Shown: positions 1 to 6,067 of the stretch, piece after piece
How the letters are laid out: the number at the start of each line of letters is the position of its first letter
How positions within the stretch are numbered: the first letter of the stretch is position 1
Source of the DNA: RBG-16-66-20 sp035517595
Lineage (GTDB): Bacteria; Pseudomonadota; Gammaproteobacteria; Burkholderiales; SG8-39
Length of the DNA: 11,631 nucleotides
Direction: 5' to 3'
Assembly (NCBI GenBank): GCA_035517595.1
Contig: DATIYN010000080.1
Location: 1-11,631, forward strand
The notes under the pieces: generated by a model
The model's input: the letters and a program-made list of their open reading frames with translations, nothing else
Database searches by the model: none
What the model was told of the DNA's origin: nothing
Made by a program: the position numbers and the translations under genes

Positions 1-857
1 TGTACACGGACGGCTACGCCGGCATGGCCGAGCGGCTGCGGCGCTCCTGCGAGCGCTTCAGCCTCGAGCACGAGCTGCGCCGGGTGCCGGCCGTGCACCA
101 GTCGATCAGCAAGTCGGGCAGCCCGGACCTGCGCTACACCAAGCCGCGGTTCATCCTCGACGTGCTCGAGCGACGGCGCGGGCCGGTGCTGTACGTGGAT
201 GCGGACTGCGAATTCCGCCAGGCGCCTGCGCTTATCGGCGAGCTGATCGCGGCCGGCACGGATTTCGCGATCTACAACTGGGCGGCCGACCGCGACTCCG
301 AGGCCTACGTGCCGGCGCCTGTCGTGCTCGGCGCGCCCGACGGCGTCGCGGGCAGCGGCCCGCGCTTCTTCCGCTTCGCGTGGCGCTTCGAGTACCACGA
401 CCCGTCGCAGCTCCTGTGCAGCGGGGCGGTGCAGCTTTACGCGGACACGCGCCCGGCGCGGGAGCTGCTCGGCGCCTGGCAGGGCACGATCGAGGCTTTT
501 CCGCAGGCCGCCGACGACTACTGCCTGTGCTACGCGTACAACAACCGCGGCGGCGGGCTCGCGGACCTGCGCCCGTACTGGCTGCCGAAGGCCTATGCGC
601 GCTACGCGTGGTGGATCGACGTCGAGCCGGTCATCGACCACCCGCAATATGCGGCCGACGCCACGCACTTCACGCCGATCCTCGGGCCGGAGGGGCGCAA
701 GCCCTTCTACGAGGAGCGCGCCGAGCGGCTCGCCGAGGCGCCGCGCTTTCCGCCCGGCTGCATCATCGACGTGCACTCGAAGCGCCTGCTCACGATCGAG
801 AACAAGCGCATCGTGAAGGAGGAACCGGTCGAGACGGAGTTCTGGATCGCCGCCTAG
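1..857 (+). CDS. Glycosyltransferase-like protein, 5' end missing
   Basis: The reading frame is open to the window edge: codons before the first ATG (position 24) read YTDGYAG and run smoothly into the rest, and that ATG has no Shine-Dalgarno, so the true start lies upstream. Seen: a TKPRFI segment followed by a hydrophobic strand ending in VDADC (DAD at residues 59-61 counted from the ATG at 24), the metal/nucleotide-sugar DxD pattern of GT-A fold glycosyltransferases, then a strand with FAIYNW. There is no signal peptide or membrane span in the visible part. By family resemblance it probably transfers a sugar from a nucleotide sugar in the cytoplasm; acceptor and pathway cannot be told. The C-terminus appears complete and ends with tandem stops TAGTAG at 855-860. 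The stop overlaps that of the convergent NnrU gene by 4 nt. Glycosyltransferase class is moderately sure; the exact family is not recognised. Confidence 0.7.
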   Translation, partial: YTDGYAGMAERLRRSCERFSLEHELRRVPAVHQSISKSGSPDLRYTKPRFILDVLERRRGPVLYVDADCEFRQAPALIGELIAAGTDFAIYNWAADRDSEAYVPAPVVLGAPDGVAGSGPRFFRFAWRFEYHDPSQLLCSGAVQLYADTRPARELLGAWQGTIEAFPQAADDYCLCYAYNNRGGGLADLRPYWLPKAYARYAWWIDVEPVIDHPQYAADATHFTPILGPEGRKPFYEERAERLAEAPRFPPGCIIDVHSKRLLTIENKRIVKEEPVETEFWIAA

Positions 858-1525
858 TAGGGGCGAGCGCCGAACATCCAGGCGTGCAGGCCGAGGAACG
901 CCGCGTAGAGCGCGAGGCCGATCGCGGGGTTGCGCCAGCCGATCTCCTTCGCGTCGAAGCGATTGCGCCCTTGCGCGATCGCGAGGAACGGGAAATAGGA
1001 GGTGGCTTTCGCGAAGCGCTGCCAGTCCTCGCCCAGCGTCGCTTCCTTGCGGCGGTCGATGAGCAGCGCGCCGAGCGCCGCGAGCACGAGGAAGCCGCCG
1101 AAGAAGACGAGCGATTTGAGCTCGCCGCGCGCGAGGATGTGCGAGGCGGACCAGAGGATGAAGCCCCACATCATCGGGTGGCGGGTGACGCGCAGCATGC
1201 CGCGCGCCGGCTCGTCCGACTCGAGCGCCCTTGCCTGTCCCACGGCGGTCGGATTGCGCGCGAACAGGCCGCAGGCGAGCAGCACGAAGGCGAAGGGCAT
1301 GGCGATGGCCGGGGCCAGGCGCAGTCCGGGCCAAAGCACCTCGGTCGGCGCGCGCTTGTATGCCCAGATCATCCAGCCGAGCGCGAGGAACGCGACCAGG
1401 GTGTAGAGGCCCAGGTAGCCCTTTTCGCCGAGCACCCTGGCCAGCGCCGGCCGCAGGGGCGTGCTGGAGAGGAAGTGGGTCGCCAGGAAGGTGATCGTGG
1501 CTGCGTAGAGGATGTAGGGATCCAT
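854..1525 (-). CDS. NnrU family integral membrane protein
   Basis: This 223-aa, strongly hydrophobic protein has about five or six candidate membrane segments (roughly residues 5-20, 38-56, 72-90, 120-155 as one or two spans, and 200-218). A conserved TRHPMMWGF motif has RHP at 115-117 and is followed by W, SH and a glycine-rich helix ending in IDRRK (156-160). This pattern and length fit the NnrU family, named from a gene near denitrification clusters and distantly similar to isoprenylcysteine-type methyltransferase membrane proteins that also carry an RHP motif. The biochemical role is unresolved, and no denitrification genes are visible here. The start ATG at 1523-1525 lies 2 nt after the pepN stop (TGAGCATG) without a clear Shine-Dalgarno, so translation probably depends on ribosomes finishing pepN. 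Its TAG stop shares CTAG with the convergent upstream gene. Confidence 0.85.
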   Translation of the reverse strand: MDPYILYAATITFLATHFLSSTPLRPALARVLGEKGYLGLYTLVAFLALGWMIWAYKRAPTEVLWPGLRLAPAIAMPFAFVLLACGLFARNPTAVGQARALESDEPARGMLRVTRHPMMWGFILWSASHILARGELKSLVFFGGFLVLAALGALLIDRRKEATLGEDWQRFAKATSYFPFLAIAQGRNRFDAKEIGWRNPAIGLALYAAFLGLHAWMFGARPY

Positions 1526-1527
1526 GC

Positions 1528-4035
1528 TCAGGCGAGCGCCTTCGCGACGATCTCGGCGACGTCCTTCGACAGGCCCTTGGCGTCGCGCAGGCGCTCGAGC
1601 TGCAATTTGGCCTTTTCCCTTCGTGAACTGTCAAATTTCTTCCAACGATCGAAACCGCGGGCCATTCTCGCAGCGACCTGCGGGTTGAGCGCGTCGAGCG
1701 CGAGCACCTGGTCCGCGAGGAAGGCGTAGCCGCCGCCGTCGGCGCCGTGGAAGCGCACGTGGTTGGCGGTGAAGCCGCGCACGAGCGCGTACACCTTGTT
1801 CGGCACCTTGAGGTCGAACGCGGGGTGCCGGAGCAGCTCGCGAACTCGCGCGAGCGTGCCGGGCAACCGCGATCCCGCCTGCACCGCGAGCCATTTGTCC
1901 ACGACCAGCGGCTCGCCGCGCCACTTGTCGTAGAAGGACTCGAGCGCGATCGGGCGTTGCGGCGCGAGGCTGTTGGCGAGGCAGGCGAGCGCCGCGAACT
2001 GCTCGGTCATGTTGTCCGACTGGCCGAACTGCTCATAGCACAGCGCGACCAGGTCCGGCGTCTCCAGCTCCATCAAGTAGGACAGCAGCAGATTGCGCAG
2101 CGCGCGCCGGCCGGCGGATGCGGCGTCCGGCGAATAGGGCGCCTCGATCTTCAGCTTTCTGTAGATTGCCAGGAACGAATCCTTGAAATGCGAGGCGAGC
2201 GCAAGCCTCAGCGCATTGCGCGCGGCGTGCAGCGCGTCGGGATCCACGACGTCCATCTGCTCGGCGAGGAAGGTCTCGGAAGGCAGCTGCAGCGTCTCGG
2301 CGACGAAGGCCGGGTCCTTTTCCCCGAGCAGCGCGGCGACGGCATCCAGGAACGCGGGCGAAGGCTTGCCTGCCTGCTTGAGGATGATGTCCGCCGAAAG
2401 CCGCTGCGCGGCTTCCCAGCGGTTGAACGGGTCGTCGTCGTGCGCAAGCAGGTGGAGGAGATCGTCCTCGCCGTACGGGTAGTTCAGGACCACCGGCGCC
2501 GAAAAGCCGCGCAGCAACGAAGGGACGGGCTTCGAGGCGAGGTTCCCGAACCGGAAGGTCTGCGTCTTTTCCCTGACGGAAAGAACCTTTTCCTCGTCCC
2601 CGATCTTCACGGCCAGCGGGATGTGGAACGGCGGATCCATCGACTGCCGGACGCTGAGCGTGAAGACGTTCCGGTCGAAAGACCCCGAGCAATCCAGGAC
2701 CGGCGTGCCGGCGACGTCGTACCAGCGCCGGAACTGCGCCAGGTCGATGCCCGAGGCGTCCTGCATCGCCTGCACGAAGTCGTCGCAGGTGACCGCGCGG
2801 CCGTCGTGGCGCTGGAAGTAGAGCCGCATGCCTTGCTGGAACTTCTCCTCGCCGAGCAGCGTGTGCTGCATGCGCACGACCTCCGCGCCCTTCTCGTACA
2901 CCGTCATGGTGTAGAAGTTGCGGATCTCCAGGTAGGACTGCGGCCGCACCGGGTGCGCCATCGGGCCCGCGTCCTCGGGGAACTGCATCGCGCGCAGTCC
3001 GCGCACCTCCTGGATGCGCGTCACCGCGCGCGAATACGTGTCGGCGCCGTATTCCTGGTCGCGGAACACCGTGAGGCCTTCCTTGAGCGAGAGCTGGAAC
3101 CAGTCGCGGCAGGTGACGCGGTCGCCGGTCCAGTTGTGGAAGTACTCGTGCGCCACCACGCGGTCTATGTTCATGTAGTCGACGTCGGTGGCGGTGTCGG
3201 CGCGCGCCAGGATGTACTTGGCGTTGAAGATGTTGAGGCCCTTGTTCTCCATCGCGCCGGAGTTAAAGTCGCCGACCGCGACGATCTTGTACTCGTCGAG
3301 GTCGAGCTCCAGGCCGAAGCGCCGCTCGTCCCAGGCGATCGCGCGCTTGAGGCAGTCCATCGCCCAGCCCGCCTGGTCGAGTTTTCCCTTCTCCACATAG
3401 ATGAAGAGCCTTTTCGGCATGCCCGAGCGGGAAACCAGGGATTCCTGGATGAACTCCAGATCCGCCGCGACGAGCGCAAACAGATAGCTGGGCTTCGGGT
3501 AGGGATCTTCGAATTTCGCCCAATGACTTTCCCCATCGACGCCGGAAGCCACCCGATTCCCGTTCGAAAGGAGGACCGGGTACCTGTTCTTGTCCGCGCG
3601 GACGGTGACGGTATAGACGGCGAGGTTGTCGGGCCGGTCGACGAACCAGGTGATGCGGCGAAACCCCTGCGCCTCGCACTGCGTGACGAAGCCGCTTTTC
3701 GTGGCGTACAGGCCCTCGAGCTTGGTGTTCTTCTGCGGGACGATGCGCGTGACGGTCTGGAGCGTGAACGCGTCGGGCACGCGCGGCACGGTCAGGGCAT
3801 CGCTCTTGACCTCATGGGAACATTCTCTTCCATCGAGCGAGAGCGAAACCAACTCCAGCTCGTCGCCGTCCAGCACCAGCGGCTGGGCGTGCGCGCCATT
3901 GCGACGCACCGAGAGCGTCGCCTTGACGAGCGCGTCCTCGGCGCGGATGTCCACCTCGAGAGCGACGCGCTCCACGAGGAAGGGCGGGGGCATGTAGTCC
4001 TTGAGATGGATGGTCCCGGGCTGGGCTTCGCGCAT
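1528..4035 (-). CDS. pepN: Aminopeptidase N (M1 family zinc metallopeptidase)
   Basis: A cytoplasmic zinc exopeptidase that removes N-terminal amino acids from peptides in late protein breakdown. Seen in the 835-aa protein: the substrate-anchoring GAMEN motif at 260-264; the zinc site HEYFH at 296-300 (ligands H296 and H300, catalytic E297); the third ligand E319 in SLKEGLTVF; and the transition-state tyrosine Y380 in TVYEKGAEV. Each sits exactly one residue before its E. coli PepN counterpart (H297, H301, E320, Y381), which supports the chosen start at 4035 (MREAQPG). The frame is open to 4155, but that extension has no homology and would run into the divergent gene. The protein is about 35 aa shorter than E. 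coli PepN, and the loss must be in the C-terminal helical domain. No Shine-Dalgarno is evident before the ATG; a TATCAT box 9 nt upstream suggests a very short or absent leader. It is followed by the NnrU gene after 2 nt. Confidence 0.96.
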   Translation of the reverse strand: MREAQPGTIHLKDYMPPPFLVERVALEVDIRAEDALVKATLSVRRNGAHAQPLVLDGDELELVSLSLDGRECSHEVKSDALTVPRVPDAFTLQTVTRIVPQKNTKLEGLYATKSGFVTQCEAQGFRRITWFVDRPDNLAVYTVTVRADKNRYPVLLSNGNRVASGVDGESHWAKFEDPYPKPSYLFALVAADLEFIQESLVSRSGMPKRLFIYVEKGKLDQAGWAMDCLKRAIAWDERRFGLELDLDEYKIVAVGDFNSGAMENKGLNIFNAKYILARADTATDVDYMNIDRVVAHEYFHNWTGDRVTCRDWFQLSLKEGLTVFRDQEYGADTYSRAVTRIQEVRGLRAMQFPEDAGPMAHPVRPQSYLEIRNFYTMTVYEKGAEVVRMQHTLLGEEKFQQGMRLYFQRHDGRAVTCDDFVQAMQDASGIDLAQFRRWYDVAGTPVLDCSGSFDRNVFTLSVRQSMDPPFHIPLAVKIGDEEKVLSVREKTQTFRFGNLASKPVPSLLRGFSAPVVLNYPYGEDDLLHLLAHDDDPFNRWEAAQRLSADIILKQAGKPSPAFLDAVAALLGEKDPAFVAETLQLPSETFLAEQMDVVDPDALHAARNALRLALASHFKDSFLAIYRKLKIEAPYSPDAASAGRRALRNLLLSYLMELETPDLVALCYEQFGQSDNMTEQFAALACLANSLAPQRPIALESFYDKWRGEPLVVDKWLAVQAGSRLPGTLARVRELLRHPAFDLKVPNKVYALVRGFTANHVRFHGADGGGYAFLADQVLALDALNPQVAARMARGFDRWKKFDSSRREKAKLQLERLRDAKGLSKDVAEIVAKALA

Positions 4036-4044
4036 GGAAGCGCA

Positions 4045-4050
4045 ATGATA
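4045..4050 (-). promoter_or_regulatory. Candidate -10 box for pepN
   Basis: On the minus strand this reads TATCAT, five of six matches to TATAAT, and ends 9 nt before the pepN ATG. A start of transcription about 7 nt further on would leave a leader of only a few bases. No good -35 hexamer is seen at 16-18 nt spacing (best TGATCC), and the whole divergent gap is only 37 nt (4036-4072), so any -35 would lie at or inside the start of the CoA-transferase gene. Inferred from sequence only. Confidence 0.35.
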
Positions 4051-4061
4051 CAGTCCGCGCT

Positions 4062-4066
4062 GGAGG
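4062..4066 (+). promoter_or_regulatory. Shine-Dalgarno of the CoA-transferase gene
   Basis: GGAGG lies 6 nt before the ATG at 4073, within TGGAGGCGGATC. It is a strong site with good spacing and decides the start of the downstream gene. Confidence 0.75.
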
Positions 4067-4072
4067 CGGATC

Positions 4073-5458
4073 ATGGACGATCGCGCGAATCCGAAGGCGG
4101 CGCTCGACGAATTGCTGCGCCTCGCGGGCGTGGAGCCCTCGCTCGCCGGGCGCACGGCTTTCTCGGGCGCGGATCCGGTCTTCCCTACGCCCTATCGCGT
4201 GGGCACCGCCGGCGCGGCGGCGCTCGCCGCGGTGGGCGCGGGCGTCTCGCGCCTCTGGCAGCTGAAGACGAAGCGCCTCCAGGACGTGCGCATCGGCGTG
4301 CGCGCCGCGGCGGCCGCGATGCGCAGCGTGCGCTACCTGAAGGTGGACGGACAATCGCCGAAGGATCCCTGGGATCCGTTCAGCGGCTACTACCCGGTGA
4401 AGGGCGGCCGCTGGATCAGCATCCACTGCAATTTCGCCAATCACCGCGAGGCGGCGATGGGCGTGCTCGGCAATCCGAAAGACCGCGCGGCTGCGGAGGC
4501 GGCGAGCGCGACCTGGGACGGCCTGGAACTGGAGGAGGCGATCCACGCGGCGAAAGGCTGCGCCGGTCTCGCGCGCACGGCCGAGGAATGGGCGGCGCAT
4601 CCGCACGCGGCGGCGGTCGCGACTCAGCCGTTGCTGGAAATCGAGAAGATCGGCGATTCGAAGCCGGAGCCGCTTGCGGACGCCGCGCGCCCGCTCTCCG
4701 GGCTGCGCGTGCTCGACCTCACGCGCGTGCTCGCGGGCCCGACCTGCGCGCGCACGCTCGCCGAGCACGGCGCCGACGTGCTCAAGATCGCCGGCCCGCA
4801 CCTGCCGGACTCGGGCACGTCCGAGTTCGACACTGGAATCGGCAAGCTGCAGGCCTTTCTCGACCTGCGTGCGCCGCGGGGCGTGGCGACGTTGCGCGAG
4901 CTTGCGAGCACGTGCGACGTGTTCTCGCAATCGTTCCGCCCCGGCGCGCTCGCCGCGCGCGGCTTCTCGCCGGAAGAAGCGGCGAGGCTGCGTCCGGGAA
5001 TCGTCTACGTCACGCTGAGCGCCTGGGGGACGACGGGCCCGTGGCGCGACCGGCGCGGCTTCGACAGCATCGTGCAGACCGTGAGCGGGATGGCGCGCCG
5101 CCAGAGCGGGGACGACAAGCCGAAGCTGCTCCCGGTTTCCGCGATCGACTACGTGAGCGGCTACCTGATGGCCTTCGGCGCGCTGACCGCGCTCCATCGC
5201 CGGGCCACCGAGGGCGGCAGCTGGCTCGTGCGCGTGTCGCTCGCCCGCACCGGAAAGTGGATCGTGGACCGAGGTCTGATCGAGAATTTTTCTTCTGTTC
5301 CGGCCGAGCTGCCCGGGGACGAGTTGCACGATCTGATCATGCAGACCGGCAAGTTCACGCATCTCAGGCCGGTCCTGGAGCTCTCGGAAACCCGGCCCTA
5401 TTGGGAACGACTACCGTCTCCGCTCGGCTCGCATCCGGCGGCCTGGCCGACGCGCTAG
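4073..5458 (+). CDS. CaiB/BaiF-type (family III) CoA-transferase, permuted layout
   Basis: Family III CoA-transferases move CoA between a CoA-thioester and a free acid through an enzyme-bound aspartyl anhydride. In this 461-aa protein, residues from about 207 match the beginning of CaiB-type enzymes: PLSGLRVLDLTRVLAGP, then AEHGADVLKI, LRPGIVYVTLSAWG and RRGFDSIVQTVSG. The catalytic aspartate is present as D359 in AIDYVSGYL, aligning with D169 in the ADYFSG segment of E. coli CaiB at nearly the same distance from the domain start. The first 200 residues instead resemble the C-terminal part of the family (FSGYYPVKGGRWISIHCN around 103-120, then a TAEEWAAHP stretch), so the two parts occur in reverse order. 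The start is fixed by GGAGG 6 nt upstream. The substrate cannot be predicted. It diverges from pepN with a 37-nt gap and ends convergently with the mlaC-like gene, sharing CTAG. Confidence 0.88.
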   Translation: MDDRANPKAALDELLRLAGVEPSLAGRTAFSGADPVFPTPYRVGTAGAAALAAVGAGVSRLWQLKTKRLQDVRIGVRAAAAAMRSVRYLKVDGQSPKDPWDPFSGYYPVKGGRWISIHCNFANHREAAMGVLGNPKDRAAAEAASATWDGLELEEAIHAAKGCAGLARTAEEWAAHPHAAAVATQPLLEIEKIGDSKPEPLADAARPLSGLRVLDLTRVLAGPTCARTLAEHGADVLKIAGPHLPDSGTSEFDTGIGKLQAFLDLRAPRGVATLRELASTCDVFSQSFRPGALAARGFSPEEAARLRPGIVYVTLSAWGTTGPWRDRRGFDSIVQTVSGMARRQSGDDKPKLLPVSAIDYVSGYLMAFGALTALHRRATEGGSWLVRVSLARTGKWIVDRGLIENFSSVPAELPGDELHDLIMQTGKFTHLRPVLELSETRPYWERLPSPLGSHPAAWPTR

Positions 5459-6042
5459 GCGTTCTTTTCCTGCAGCCGCTTGATGAGACCCTCGATGCCC
5501 GAGGTGCGCGAGATCTGCTCGAATTCGGCGCGGTAGGTGAGCACCAGGCTCACGCCCTCGATGGTGATGTCGTAGATCTTCCAGCCCTCGGGCGTCTTCT
5601 TCATCGCGTACTCGATCGGCACCGGCGGCTGGCCCGGCCGCAGGTACTGGTTGCGCACCGTGACCTCGGTCGCGTTCGGCGCCATGTGCAGCGGCAGCAC
5701 CTTCATGGTCTGGCCGCGGTAGCTGTCGATCGCGTTCGAGTAGATGCGGATCAGCATCGAGCGGAACTCGCGGGCGAGCTTCTGCTGCTGATCGGGCGTC
5801 GCGGTGTTCCAGGTCTTGCCGGCCGCGAGCTTGACGGCTTCGGTGAAGTCCACGTGCGGCAGCACCTTCTGCTCGGCGAGCGCGAGCGCCTTCTTGCGGT
5901 CGCCGGCCTGCAGCTGCTTGTCGGACTTGATCGCGTCGAGCACGTCGCTCGTCACCTTGCGAACGAGCTCGTCCGGGCCCAGCTCCTGCGCGAGCGCGGG
6001 CACGGCGAGCAGCAGAGAAGCGAAAAGCGCGAGCAGTCTCAT
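5455..6042 (-). CDS. MlaC/Ttg2D-like periplasmic phospholipid-binding protein
   Basis: The 195-aa protein has a clear Sec signal peptide (MRLLALFASLLLAVPALA, likely cut after A18) followed by a MlaC/toluene-tolerance Ttg2D-type domain: VDFTEAVKLAAG, a helix with QQKLAREF and YSNAIDSY, then strands with VTVRNQYL and WKIYDITIEGVSLV, ending in YRAEFEQI. MlaC proteins shuttle phospholipids across the periplasm between an outer-membrane complex and the MlaFEDB ABC transporter at the inner membrane. No mlaFEDB genes are next to it here, so it looks like an orphan copy; its partner is unknown. The start at 6042 is chosen because AGGAG (6053-6049) lies 6 nt upstream and the signal peptide begins there; an in-frame ATG at 6084 would only add a non-signal tail inside uvrA. 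It lies 25 nt behind uvrA and is probably co-transcribed. Its TAG stop overlaps the convergent CoA-transferase stop. Confidence 0.9.
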   Translation of the reverse strand: MRLLALFASLLLAVPALAQELGPDELVRKVTSDVLDAIKSDKQLQAGDRKKALALAEQKVLPHVDFTEAVKLAAGKTWNTATPDQQQKLAREFRSMLIRIYSNAIDSYRGQTMKVLPLHMAPNATEVTVRNQYLRPGQPPVPIEYAMKKTPEGWKIYDITIEGVSLVLTYRAEFEQISRTSGIEGLIKRLQEKNA

Positions 6043-6047
6043 GGATT

Positions 6048-6067
6048 TCTCCTGGCTGAGCAGGAGA
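6048..6067 (-). promoter_or_regulatory. Hairpin masking the mlaC-like gene's ribosome binding site
   Basis: Reading the minus strand, TCTCCTG (6067-6061), loop CTCAGC (6060-6055), then CAGGAGA (6054-6048) form a perfect 7-bp stem with a 6-nt loop. The 3' arm contains the mlaC Shine-Dalgarno AGGAG, and the 5' arm begins directly after the uvrA TAG. A ribosome ending uvrA would cover the 5' arm and free the site, so this fits translational coupling. It has no U-run and is not a terminator. Structure seen in the sequence; function inferred. Confidence 0.5.

Noticed and set aside
4036..4155. Upstream extension of pepN by 40 codons.
   Set aside because: It has no homology, overlaps the divergent gene, and the E. 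coli-like numbering of the active site fits the start at 4035.
3812..5362. A 516-codon minus-strand frame opposite the CoA-transferase.
   Set aside because: It is arginine/alanine-rich without motifs and overlaps both pepN and a well-supported enzyme gene.
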